Below are positions 1-6,511 of a stretch of 11,363 nt of DNA, one piece after another; position 1 is the first letter of the stretch, and every line of letters starts with the position of its first letter. This DNA is from Candidatus Rokuibacteriota bacterium. Lineage in GTDB: Bacteria > Methylomirabilota > Methylomirabilia > Rokubacteriales > CSP1-6. A model generated the notes under the pieces. It had not been told where the DNA came from and searched no databases. It saw only the letters and a program-made list of their open reading frames with translations. The stretch lies in contig JACQCN010000401.1 in NCBI GenBank assembly GCA_016201575.1, forward strand, positions 1 through 11,363, in the 5' to 3' direction. Both the position numbers and the translations under genes were made by a program.

Positions 1-155
1 CCGGTCATGAGCCAGAGCAGTGAGGGGGCGAATACGAATGCTGCCTGTCGGTCTACCAGCACGATGCGGTGAGACGGCGGAAGGTTCTTCCGCAGTCCGT
101 TGGCCACGACCAGCCCGCCCACGCCGCCTCCGAGGATCAAGATCGTCTCGGCCAC
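1..155 (-). CDS. SQR/FCSD-type NAD(P)/FAD-dependent oxidoreductase, N-terminal fragment
   Basis: Only the first 51 codons are inside the window; the rest lies beyond position 1. The fragment starts with GTG, preceded by a strong Shine-Dalgarno GGGAGGAGG. It opens with a Rossmann FAD-binding strand and loop, ILILGGGVGGLVVA (G9-x-G11-x-x-G14), and the acidic residue that ends the second strand is D35 (IVLVD). The following FVFAPSLLWLM stretch is typical of the sulfide:quinone oxidoreductase / flavocytochrome c sulfide dehydrogenase group. Those enzymes oxidise sulfide to persulfide or polysulfide at the membrane. The catalytic cysteines would lie outside the window, so SQR activity cannot be confirmed. 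It is the last gene seen in the operon that begins with the ArsR-rhodanese regulator, 16 nt after the DsrE-like gene. Other pyridine-nucleotide disulfide-type flavoproteins are possible. Confidence 0.8.
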   Translation of the reverse strand, partial: MAETILILGGGVGGLVVANGLRKNLPPSHRIVLVDRQAAFVFAPSLLWLMT

Positions 156-171
156 GGTGCGCCTCCTCCCT

Positions 172-522
172 TCAGAAGCTGATGACCTTGTCGGCTTCGA
201 CAGTCCAGGTGGTCAGCTCATCCATCGAGCTCCGGTGGGTGCCCTCGACCAGATCCGCTTCGCCGATGCCTCGGGCATCGATGCAGCTCCCGCACACGCC
301 GACGCGGGCGCCCCGCTTTGCCGCCGCCGCCAGCATCGTCTGCACGTTGTAGTAGCCGGTGGGGACCTTCTGTCCGCTCTTCGCGCAACCGACCGCGTCC
401 CCGATGAGAAACAGCGTGATATCGGCGCCGTCCTGCTTGGCGAGCGAATTCGCGAGCCGGAGCCCGTTGTAGGCTCGTTCGCTCCCATAGGGAGCGTCAT
501 TGAGGATGATGAGTGTCTTCAT
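172..522 (-). CDS. DsrE/DsrF-like family protein (sulfur relay / persulfide carrier candidate)
   Basis: A 116-residue DsrE-like protein, the normal length for this small cytoplasmic fold. I chose the ATG at 522 (MKTLIILNDAP), not the in-frame ATG eight codons upstream, because GGGGGAGG lies just before it and it overlaps the stop of the preceding small ORF as ATGA. Seen: the N-terminal strand with NDAPYGSERAYNGLRLA, the GDAVGCAKSGQK segment with Cys46, and a CGSC pair (Cys77, Cys80) followed by IDARGI. Family members bind or transfer sulfur as cysteine persulfide, or form small oligomers of unknown function. The exposed Cys46 and the CxxC pair are candidate persulfide sites by inference. Its place between an ArsR-rhodanese regulator and an SQR-type flavoprotein points to handling of zero-valent sulfur from sulfide oxidation. 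Confidence 0.88.
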   Translation of the reverse strand: MKTLIILNDAPYGSERAYNGLRLANSLAKQDGADITLFLIGDAVGCAKSGQKVPTGYYNVQTMLAAAAKRGARVGVCGSCIDARGIGEADLVEGTHRSSMDELTTWTVEADKVISF

Positions 523-668
523 GTGAGTGCCTCCCCCACGCGCCACGTCTCCCGCATCCGGACCGCGAGGCCGAGCGTCGGGTTCCAGTGTTTCTCCGAG
601 CCCGCGTGGTCATCGGCTTCCCGCGGAGGCCGGCGCCACCGTCGTCCGGAGAACAGCTTGAAGATCAT
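519..668 (-). CDS. Small basic ORF of unknown function, translationally coupled to the DsrE-like gene
   Basis: A 49-codon ORF that I do not recognise. It starts with ATG at 668, five bases after the last base of the regulator stop codon; that stop is part of the AGAGGTGA that can serve as its ribosome-binding site. Its own TGA overlaps the next ATG (ATGA). Such tight packing on both sides is typical of a translated operon gene. The product begins MIFKLFSGRRWRR, strongly basic, and ends in an amphipathic-looking stretch TLGLAVRMRETWRVGEALT. It has no cysteine, no transmembrane helix and no known motif that I can see. It could be a small accessory peptide, a coupling leader for the DsrE-like gene, or a decayed gene remnant. 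Confidence 0.5.
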   Translation of the reverse strand: MIFKLFSGRRWRRPPREADDHAGSEKHWNPTLGLAVRMRETWRVGEALT

Positions 669-672
669 CGGA

Positions 673-1332
673 TCACCTCTTGGAGAGCAGCGTGTCGACG
701 GGCAGCCCAGCCGCGCGCCATTCGGGAAAGCCATCGACCAGCCGTCGGGCCCGGCGGCCTCGGGCGCGCAGGATCTCGACGGCCTCGAAGGCGAGGACGC
801 AATAGGGCCCCCGGCAGTACGCGACCACCTCTCGGTCGGGGGGCAGGTCCTTGAGCCGTCGCTCGATCTGGTCGAGCGGCACCGAAATCGCACCCGGGAT
901 GTGACCGGCTCGGTATTCGTCCGTCGGCCGCACGTCGAGGACGAGGACCGTGCCGGACTGGACGCGGTCCACCAGCTCGTCGCGCCCGATGGGCTCCATC
1001 TGATCGCGCGCCAAGAAGTATTCGCGGACGATCCTGCCGACCTCGGCCAGACGCCGCTCGCCCAGCGACCGGATCATCCGCGTCAGCTCGAAGACGTCAG
1101 GCCCGGCCAGCCGGTAGTACACGTAGAGCCCATCCCGCCGCGTCTCGACCAAGCCCGCTTCTCGAAGCGTTTGGAGGTGGTGTGACGCATTGGCGACCGA
1201 CAGGGAGGTTTGGCTGGCCAGGACCTCGACCGTGCGTTCTCCTTGCGCGAGGACCTCGAGCAGTTCGAGTCGCCGCGGGCTGCCCACCGCCTTCCCGATG
1301 CGGGCGAACTGCTCGTAGAGCTGAATCTTCAT
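673..1332 (-). CDS. ArsR-family regulator fused to a rhodanese domain
   Basis: A 219-residue two-domain regulator. Residues 1 to about 100 form an ArsR/SmtB winged helix, with recognition helix around SVANASHHLQTLREAGLV (44-61) and wing ETRRDGLYVYYRL. Residues about 115 to 210 form a rhodanese domain with VLDVRPTDEYRAGHIPGA and the active-site loop YCRGPYC (Cys173, Cys178). Family knowledge: ArsR-rhodanese fusions occur beside sulfur-oxidation genes, and the rhodanese cysteine is thought to carry a persulfide that changes DNA binding. I chose the ATG at 1332 (MKIQLYEQF) because the regulator fold starts there; the 14 codons upstream look like leader, although the ribosome-binding site before 1332 is weak. 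It is first in the operon, directly downstream of paired inverted repeats, so autoregulation is likely. No metal-binding CxC of the ArsR arsenic type is seen. Confidence 0.92.
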   Translation of the reverse strand: MKIQLYEQFARIGKAVGSPRRLELLEVLAQGERTVEVLASQTSLSVANASHHLQTLREAGLVETRRDGLYVYYRLAGPDVFELTRMIRSLGERRLAEVGRIVREYFLARDQMEPIGRDELVDRVQSGTVLVLDVRPTDEYRAGHIPGAISVPLDQIERRLKDLPPDREVVAYCRGPYCVLAFEAVEILRARGRRARRLVDGFPEWRAAGLPVDTLLSKR

Positions 1333-1365
1333 CCGTCTCGGGGATCTGAACGGCGGCCGCGACTG

Positions 1366-1403
1366 TTCAAACACATACTTGATGGTTCAAAGATGTACTT
1401 GAA
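1366..1403. promoter_or_regulatory. Tandem ArsR-type operators (TTCAA-N8-TTGAA, twice)
   Basis: Two inverted repeats lie side by side: TTCAA-ACACATAC-TTGAT at 1366-1383 (one mismatch) and TTCAA-AGATGTAC-TTGAA at 1386-1403 (perfect). Their starts are 20 bp apart, about two helical turns, so two dimers would sit on the same DNA face. The repeats lie 34 to 71 bp upstream of the regulator ATG and cover the predicted -10. Short AT-rich dyads of this kind are usual for ArsR-family repressors. Assignment to the adjacent regulator is inference. Confidence 0.7.
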
Positions 1404-1420
1404 TGGCAACGTGAAGTCAA
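1392..1420 (-). promoter_or_regulatory. Predicted sigma70-type promoter of the ArsR-rhodanese operon
   Basis: On the minus strand TTGACT (1420-1415; 5 of 6 matches to TTGACA) is followed after 17 bp by TACATC (1397-1392; 3 of 6 matches to TATAAT). The region is clearly more AT-rich than its surroundings. The -10 falls inside the perfect operator at 1386-1403, which suits repression by steric block. The -10 is weak. Confidence 0.5.
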
Positions 1421-1471
1421 GCTTCTTCCCGTCGATTCTTTTCCCTCGTGGCGCGGATGGCTGCCGGGCGG

Positions 1472-1507
1472 CCCCGGCGCAGTCGGGGACCAGGAGCGGC
1501 GCCGGGG
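1472..1507 (-). terminator. Hairpin downstream of livF, possible terminator
   Basis: A perfect 9-bp stem, CCCCGGCGC (1472-1480) pairing with GCGCCGGGG (1499-1507), with an 18-nt loop, begins 17 bp after the livF stop. It is not followed by a T-run on the minus strand, so it is not a classical intrinsic terminator. It could end or stabilise the transporter mRNA and separate it from the sulfur operon promoter. The rest of 1333-1524 holds the operators and promoter, and I see no gene in it. Confidence 0.35.
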
Positions 1508-1524
1508 TCGCTGTCGTCACAGGA

Positions 1525-2244
1525 TCAGAACAGGTCCCACCACTCGCCCCGGGCCGCCATGGCGGCGCCGGTCTCCTCCAGGATCAGGCGCCCCGTCCGC
1601 ATGACGTAGACCCGGGTCGCGATCGCGAGCGCGTGGCGCACGTTCTGCTCCACCAGCAGCACGGTGAGCCGCTCGCGTCGCACGATCTCCTGGATCGTCT
1701 CCACGATGCGCTCCACCAGGAGCGGCGAGAGCCCGAGCGACGGCTCGTCCAGGAGGAGCAGGCGGGGGCGCATCATGAGCGCCATCCCGAGGCTCAGCAT
1801 CCGCTGCTCGCCGCCGCTCAGCGTGCCGGCGAGCTGGCGCCGGCGCTCGGCCAGCACCGGCAGGAGGGCGAACACCGCCTCCCGCCGCTCGGCCGCCTGC
1901 CCGGGGTCGGCGACCGTGAACGCCCCCAGCTCCAGGTTCTCGGCCACCGTGAGGTCGGCGAAGACGAAGCGCTCCTGCGGGATGAGGGCGAGGCCGCGGC
2001 GGACGCGGACGGCGCTCGGCGCGTGCTCGACGGGCTCGCCGTCGAAGCTGACCCGCCCGCTCCACGCCGGGAGGAGCCCGGCGATGGCCTTCAGCGTCGT
2101 CGTCTTGCCCGCCCCGTTGTGGCCCAGCAGCGCCACGATCTCCCCGGCCCGCACCTCGAGCGAGACGCCGAAGACGACCTGCTTCCGGCGGTAGCCCGTC
2201 GTCAGGTCCTCGACGGCCAGCAGCTTCTCCCCGTTCCGGCTCAC
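1525..2244 (-). CDS. livF: Branched-chain-type ABC transporter ATP-binding protein LivF
   Basis: A 239-residue ATPase of the HAAT family importer, the usual length for LivF. Visible in order: Walker A GHNGAGKTT (41-49), Q-loop IPQERFVFADLTVAENL with Q90, signature LSGGEQ (142-147), Walker B LLLLDEPSLGLSP (162-174) and the family-typical LLVEQNVRHAL in the switch region. It would form the ATPase dimer with the LivG domain of the fused upstream gene, driving uptake through LivH and LivM. The start is GTG at 2244, which overlaps the previous stop as GTGA, so translation is coupled. It is the last gene of the transporter operon. The transported substrate is set by the binding protein and cannot be read from LivF. 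Confidence 0.95.
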   Translation of the reverse strand: MSRNGEKLLAVEDLTTGYRRKQVVFGVSLEVRAGEIVALLGHNGAGKTTTLKAIAGLLPAWSGRVSFDGEPVEHAPSAVRVRRGLALIPQERFVFADLTVAENLELGAFTVADPGQAAERREAVFALLPVLAERRRQLAGTLSGGEQRMLSLGMALMMRPRLLLLDEPSLGLSPLLVERIVETIQEIVRRERLTVLLVEQNVRHALAIATRVYVMRTGRLILEETGAAMAARGEWWDLF

Positions 2245-3962
2245 CGGCGCGCCTTCCCGAAGTAGATCTCGCCCAGCCGCGGGTCGGCCATGAGCTCCTC
2301 CGGCCGTCCCTCGGCGATGATGCGGCCGGCGTCCATGAAGTAGGCGCGGTCGGCCACGGCGGTGACGACCTCGAGGTTGTGCTCGACGAGGCAAACCGTC
2401 TTGCCGGCGGCGGCGAGCCGGCGGATCAGCTCCAGGATCCGCTGGACCCACTGGGCGTCCACGCCGGCGGCCGGCTCGTCGAGGAGGAGCACGTCCGCCT
2501 CGGTGGCGACGAGGCGGGCCAGCGCGACGAGCTTCTGCTCGCCGAACGCGAGCGATGCCGCCACCTCGTTCGCCCGGTGAGCGAGCCCGACGAAGGCGAG
2601 GTAGCCGAGCGCCTTCTCGCGGTTCCGCCGCTCGGCCGCCGCGACGCGCCAGGGGGCGAGGAACAGCGGCCCCAGGTGCTCGCCGGGCTGGTCCGGGACG
2701 GCGGCCAGCACGTTGTCGAGCACGGTCATGCGCTCGAACAGTCGCACGTCCTGGAACGTGCGCGCGAGGCCGGACCGCACGCGCCGCCAGGGCGCCAGCC
2801 GCGTGACGTCGCGGCCGTGGAGCGCCACCATCCCGGAGTCGGGCGGCAGCAGCCCGGTGAGCAGGTTGAAGACGGTCGTCTTGCCGGCGCCGTTGGGGCC
2901 GACGAGCGCCGTCACCTTCCCGCGGGGCAGCGTGAGGCCGAGCCCGTCGGCGGCCTTGATCCCGCCGAAGTGCTTTTCGAGCCCCTCCGCGCGCAGCGGA
3001 AGCTCCGCGCCCCCGAGCGCCGACCGGCTGAGGGAGAGCCAGTCCGTCGCGCGCGCCGGTCCCGGTGCCGGCGCGGCGGCGCGCCCCACGATGCCGAGGC
3101 CGGCGCGCTCGGGCAGGAGCCCCTCGGGCCGGAAGCGCATGAACAGCATCAGGAGGACGCCGAAGACGAGGTCCCGGACCGCGTCGACGATCTCCGGCCG
3201 GGCCTGGAGGAAGCGGAGGACCTCGGGCAGCCCCACGAAGAGCAGCGCGCCGACCAGGGTCCCCGCGAGGTTGGCCGTCCCGCCCAGCACCACCAGCGCG
3301 ACCAGGAAGATCGAGCGGTCCAGCGTGAAGCTGAACGGGTTGATGAACGCCTGGTAGTGGGCGAACAGCGCGGCGGCGACGCCGACGAGGCCGCCGCTCA
3401 GGCAGAACACGAGCACTTTCCCGCGCAGCACGCTCTTGCCGATGGCGAGCGTGGCCCGCTCGTCGTCGCGCATGGCCTTGAGCACGCGCCCGAAGGGCGA
3501 CTCCCCGATCCGCCAGGCGATCGCGAACGCCCCGAGCGCGCACAGGGCGATGAGGGGCAGGAACTCGAGAGGCGTCACCAGCGCGCGGCCGAAGAGGCGG
3601 GGCCGCGGGATGCCCGAGATCCCGGTCCGCCCCGCGGTGAGGTCGACCCACGCCAGCATCAGCTCGTACAGGACCATCTGGAACGCCAGCGTGAGCAGGA
3701 TCAGGTACTCGCCCCGCACCCGGAGGGCCGGCAGCGTCACCAGGCCGGCGAGGACCGTCGTCAGCGCGACGGCCACCACCAGCGTCAGCGGGAACGGCAG
3801 GCCGAGGTGGCGCGCGCTCAGCGCCGCCGCGTAGGCGCCCACGCCGAAGAAGGCGGCATGGGCCATGGACACGAGGCCGCTGTAGCCCAGGAGGAGGTTC
3901 AGCGACATCCCGAGGATCGAGAGCAGCAGGATCATGTTCAGGACGTGGACCCAGAAGTCCAC
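2241..3962 (-). CDS. Fused LivM permease / LivG ATP-binding protein
   Basis: A 573-residue single chain joining two subunits that are separate in E. coli. Residues 1 to about 295 are a LivM permease: hydrophobic helices, the LLLGYSGLVSMAHAAFFGVGAYAAA segment, and the cytoplasmic loop GRVLKAMRDDERATLAIGKSV (158-178). A proline/alanine-rich linker follows (about 296-322). Residues about 323 to 573 are a LivG ATPase with Walker A GPNGAGKTT (355-363), RTFQDVRLFERMTVLDNV, signature LAFGEQ (471-476), Walker B VLLLDEPAAGVD (491-502) and H-loop VEHN (His528). The signature departs from LSGGQ, as is common in LivG. The start is GTG at 3962, 17 nt after the livH stop, with an imperfect GGAGCGGG upstream. 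No stop or frameshift separates the domains, so this is a true fusion. Such fusions are known in the family. Confidence 0.93.
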   Translation of the reverse strand: MDFWVHVLNMILLLSILGMSLNLLLGYSGLVSMAHAAFFGVGAYAAALSARHLGLPFPLTLVVAVALTTVLAGLVTLPALRVRGEYLILLTLAFQMVLYELMLAWVDLTAGRTGISGIPRPRLFGRALVTPLEFLPLIALCALGAFAIAWRIGESPFGRVLKAMRDDERATLAIGKSVLRGKVLVFCLSGGLVGVAAALFAHYQAFINPFSFTLDRSIFLVALVVLGGTANLAGTLVGALLFVGLPEVLRFLQARPEIVDAVRDLVFGVLLMLFMRFRPEGLLPERAGLGIVGRAAAPAPGPARATDWLSLSRSALGGAELPLRAEGLEKHFGGIKAADGLGLTLPRGKVTALVGPNGAGKTTVFNLLTGLLPPDSGMVALHGRDVTRLAPWRRVRSGLARTFQDVRLFERMTVLDNVLAAVPDQPGEHLGPLFLAPWRVAAAERRNREKALGYLAFVGLAHRANEVAASLAFGEQKLVALARLVATEADVLLLDEPAAGVDAQWVQRILELIRRLAAAGKTVCLVEHNLEVVTAVADRAYFMDAGRIIAEGRPEELMADPRLGEIYFGKARR

Positions 3963-3979
3963 CGGCGACCCGCTCCGCC

Positions 3980-4783
3980 CTACCGGCCCCGGGCGCCCAG
4001 GATCCCGCTGGGCCGGACCACCAGGACGACGAAGAGCACGACGAACGCGATGACCCCCTGCCAGTAGCCCGGGAGCACGAGCCCGCCCATGTTCTCCGCG
4101 AGCCCGAGGACGACCCCGCCGAGCGCGGCGCCGGGGATGCTGCCGATGCCGCCGAGGAAGACCGCGATGAACGCCGCCAGCACCGGCGGCACGCCCATCG
4201 TGGGCGACGCGGTGTCGCGCAGCGCGAGCAGCGCCCCCCCGACACCGGCCAGCGCCGAGCCGACCGCGAACACCAGGAGGAACACCCGCTCCCGATCCAC
4301 GCCGAGGCACTGGGCCAGCTCGGGGTTGCTCGCCACCGCCCGGATGGCCCGGCCGTGCCGCGTTCGCCAGAGCCACGCCATCAGGAGCCCGATGAGCAGC
4401 CAGCTCGCGACGACCCAGAGGGCCTCGATGGTGGTGAACGCCACCGGGCCCAGCGCGATGCCGGTCATGGGGAAGCCCTCGAGCGCCCGCGCCTGGGGCC
4501 CGAACGCGATCAGCACCGCGCTTTGCCCCGCGATCAGGAGGCCCAGCGAGGCGAGGAAGATGTTGAGCTGCGAGGCGTGGACCCGCCGGAGGGGGCGATA
4601 GACCGCGAGCTCGGTGGCAAGCCCCACCAGGCATCCCGCGCCGGCGGCCAGCGCGAAGCCGGCCGGCAGTCCGATCCCCCAGGGGCCGGCGGCCAGGACC
4701 GCCGCGTACACGGCGAGCGTCAGCGTGAGCGCGTGCGAGAAGTGGAAGATCTTCGTCGTGGCGAAGATCAGCCCCCAGCTCAC
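3980..4783 (-). CDS. livH: Branched-chain-type ABC transporter permease LivH (start uncertain)
   Basis: A polytopic inner-membrane permease. From the first canonical start (GTG, 4783) it has 267 residues. It shows FHFSHALTLTLAVYAA after the first helix, the cytoplasmic loop RTRHGRAIRAVASNPELAQCLGVD, and a C-terminal set of helices ending VRPSGILGARGR, as in LivH. It pairs with LivM to form the translocation path. The GTG start cannot be the native one: the coding frame continues upstream to the stop of the binding-protein gene at 4858 with a good LivH N-terminus, QLAANGFISGSLYALLGV (compare the family pattern NG-x3-GS-x-YAL). Starting at 4783 would cut the first transmembrane helix. No ATG, GTG or TTG exists in that stretch; see the separate entry for 4784-4855. 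Confidence 0.9.
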   Translation of the reverse strand: MSWGLIFATTKIFHFSHALTLTLAVYAAVLAAGPWGIGLPAGFALAAGAGCLVGLATELAVYRPLRRVHASQLNIFLASLGLLIAGQSAVLIAFGPQARALEGFPMTGIALGPVAFTTIEALWVVASWLLIGLLMAWLWRTRHGRAIRAVASNPELAQCLGVDRERVFLLVFAVGSALAGVGGALLALRDTASPTMGVPPVLAAFIAVFLGGIGSIPGAALGGVVLGLAENMGGLVLPGYWQGVIAFVVLFVVLVVRPSGILGARGR

Positions 4784-4855
4784 GCCCAGCAGGGCGTAGA
4801 GGCTGCCGCTGATGAACCCGTTAGCGGCGAGCTGAGCGGCGAGCCCGAGGATCGC
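4784..4855 (-). other. In-frame LivH N-terminal extension without a canonical start codon
   Basis: These 24 codons are in frame with livH and encode ILGLAAQLAANGFISGSLY and onward, which aligns by eye with the first segment of LivH. A good Shine-Dalgarno, AGAGGTGA (minus strand, 4863-4856), overlaps the stop of the binding-protein gene. It is spaced correctly for an ATC codon at 4852-4850. Either ATC is used as a rare initiation codon, or a one-base deletion removed the frame of the GTG at 4859, which now gives only 12 codons before a TAA. A sequencing or assembly error is the other explanation. Confidence 0.55.
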
Positions 4856-6037
4856 TCACCTCTGGATCTTCCCGCCGACGATCCGGCCGATCAGCGCGAG
4901 GTTCCCGTCCTTGACCTCGTACACGCCGAGCGGCTTGGTCACCGTGCCGTCGGGGTGGAGCTGCATCTCGCCGCCGTAGACGCTCGGGAACGCGAAGTGC
5001 TCGGCGAGGGCGCGCTGCATCTCGGCCAGCAGCTCGCCGGGCTTCGTCGGGTCGCCCTTGCGGTCGACGACCCGCTTGACGAGCGGCCGCAGGATGAACT
5101 GGACGTGCTCGTAGTAGTTGGCGGCGTAGAACTCGGGCGTCTCCTTGTAGGTGGCCTTGTACGCCTCCACGAACGCCCGGGTCTTGTCGTCGCCGCCGCC
5201 CGGGTCGAACCGGTCGACGGCGATCACGTAGCCCTCCATCGCCGTGCCGCCGATCTTCTGCGCGTTGGGCGTCCAGTCGATGCCCAGGACCGGGACGGTG
5301 AGGCCATAGGCGCGCGCCTGGTTCAGGACGTAGCCCACGTCGTCGCCGAACGTTCCCAGGGCCAGCGCGTCCGGCCGGGCCGCCCTGATGCGGGCGAGCT
5401 GGGTGCTGTAGTTCTTGGCCCCGAGGTCGTGCGGCTCCTCGGCCACCACCTGGCAGCCGAGCCGGGCGCACGTGTCCTTGATGGCCCCGTTCACGCCCTG
5501 GCCGGCCGCGTCGTTCCAGAACATCGTGGCGACGCGCTTGGCCCCGAGCTTGCCGGCGGCCCACTGGATGATGAAGGGCGCCGTCTGGCTGGAGAGCATC
5601 CGGGTGTTGTAGAGGGCGGGCTTGCCGATGAGCGCAGAGCCGACGCCGCCGCCGTTCAGGAGGAGGACCTTCTTCTCGACGGCCAGCGGCTGGATGGCCA
5701 GCGTCGGCGCCGAGTACGAGGTGAGGATGACCGGGACCTTGTCGACGTCGAGGAGCTTCCGGGCCCCGGTCACCGCCGCGTCGGCGTCGCCGCTCTTGTG
5801 GTCCTCGATGACCAGCTCGAGCTTGTAGCCGCCGACGCCGCCGGCCCGGTTGAGCTGATCCACCGCCACCTGGGTCCCGTGGCTCATCACCTGGCCGTAG
5901 AAGGCGCCGGGTCCCGTCATCGCCAGGATCATCCCGATCTTGAGGGTGCCGGCCGCGCGGACGGGTGGCGGCGGTGCCGCCAGCCACGCCATCAGCGCCA
6001 CGAGAGAGACCGCTGCCCGGAACCGGATCCGTCCCAT
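4856..6037 (-). CDS. Periplasmic substrate-binding protein of the Liv-type ABC transporter
   Basis: A 393-residue type I periplasmic binding protein (LivJ/LivK-like, Peripla_BP_6 type). Residues 1-29 form a Sec signal peptide with basic start MGRIRFR, hydrophobic core and probable cleavage after VRA; there is no lipobox cysteine, so it is likely soluble in the periplasm. The mature part opens KIGMILAMTGPGAFYG, continues through AVDQLNRAGGVGG and VIEDHKSGDADAAV, and has the ligand-site segment LTSYSAPTLA (105-114). Start ATG at 6037 has a strong GGAGGGGAG upstream. It is first in the transporter operon and delivers ligand to LivH/LivM. Relatives bind branched-chain amino acids, amides, urea or aromatic acids. 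The neighbouring ring-cleavage genes make an aromatic ligand plausible, but this is inference. Confidence 0.93.
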   Translation of the reverse strand: MGRIRFRAAVSLVALMAWLAAPPPPVRAAGTLKIGMILAMTGPGAFYGQVMSHGTQVAVDQLNRAGGVGGYKLELVIEDHKSGDADAAVTGARKLLDVDKVPVILTSYSAPTLAIQPLAVEKKVLLLNGGGVGSALIGKPALYNTRMLSSQTAPFIIQWAAGKLGAKRVATMFWNDAAGQGVNGAIKDTCARLGCQVVAEEPHDLGAKNYSTQLARIRAARPDALALGTFGDDVGYVLNQARAYGLTVPVLGIDWTPNAQKIGGTAMEGYVIAVDRFDPGGGDDKTRAFVEAYKATYKETPEFYAANYYEHVQFILRPLVKRVVDRKGDPTKPGELLAEMQRALAEHFAFPSVYGGEMQLHPDGTVTKPLGVYEVKDGNLALIGRIVGGKIQR

Positions 6038-6133
6038 CGTTCGCTCCCCTCCGTCTGCCCGATCGCTCCGTCCCGAAACGACCGCTGGAAGCTAGCACAT
6101 CTCGAGCGGTGCCGGAAGCGCGCCTTCCGCGCG
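6038..6133 (-). promoter_or_regulatory. Leader of the transporter operon with hairpin and weak promoter candidate
   Basis: This 96-bp gap precedes the binding-protein gene. A hairpin, CGGAAG-CGCGC-CTTCCG at 6113-6129, lies 4 bp after the stop of the LVIVD-like ORF and has no T-run. On the minus strand TGCTAGCTT (6097-6089) resembles an extended -10, but the -35 position reads TTCCGG (6117-6112; 17 bp spacing) and is poor. The operon may start here or further upstream. Confidence 0.25.
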
Positions 6134-6433
6134 TCACGCGCGCTCGAGGATGTGAAGCCCGCGCCCGCGGTCGATGAGGTAGATGAGCCCGCGGTCGTCC
6201 ACCCAGTCGTTGCTGCAGACGCGTGAGTGCCCCTCGGGGACGGCCGGGAGGAAGTGCGCGAGGCGCCGCGGTCGGGCCGGGTCGCTCACGTCGATCAGCG
6301 TCGTCCCGTGTGGCGCCCGCATGTGCGCGACGTAGGCGACGTGCCCGTCCACGACCACCTGGCCGCCGCCGGGGCAGTCGAACCACGCCACCTGCCTCAG
6401 CCCCGCCGCACTGGCGCCGCCGCCGCTCTTCAT
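6134..6433 (-). pseudogene. Contracted LVIVD-repeat protein remnant (99 codons, open frame)
   Basis: A 99-codon ORF with a good ribosome-binding site (GGAGAAGAG) before ATG 6433. It carries two segments of the LVIVD beta-propeller family. LRQVAWFDCPGGGQVVVDGHVAYVAHM resembles the protein's N-terminal blade. LAHFLPAVPEG...SNDWVDDRGLIYLIDRGRGLHILE resembles its extreme C-terminus. Family members that I recall have about 350 to 450 residues; the central blades are missing here. The two parts meet at DVSDPARPR (48-56), a motif that recurs in each repeat, so an in-frame deletion between repeats is the likely origin. It may still be translated, but a stable propeller is unlikely. It lies upstream of and in line with the transporter operon. 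Alternatively it is a genuine short one-repeat protein. Confidence 0.6.
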
Positions 6434-6511
6434 GTCACTCTTCTCCGGAAAGCCCGTCGCACGGCCCGATCGTGGACCGGCGGCCGCGCCGCGTCAAGAG
6501 ACGCCGAGCGC

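Noticed and set aside
519..893. A longer minus-strand frame (124 codons) containing the 49-codon ORF
   Set aside because: Its upstream part overlaps the rhodanese domain out of frame; only the part from ATG 668 has a ribosome-binding site and operon-like packing.
1525..4245. A 906-codon minus-strand frame spanning livF and the region upstream
   Set aside because: Only the last 239 codons are LivF. The upstream part is the out-of-frame reading of the LivM-LivG fusion and livH, Arg/Ala/Pro-rich without motifs.
1210..6226. Long open frames on the plus strand opposite the transporter genes (1210-2265, 2379-4067, 4355-6226)
   Set aside because: Their products are low-complexity, rich in Arg, Glu, Pro and His, lack domains, and are exactly antisense to well-supported Liv genes; they are open only because of high GC.
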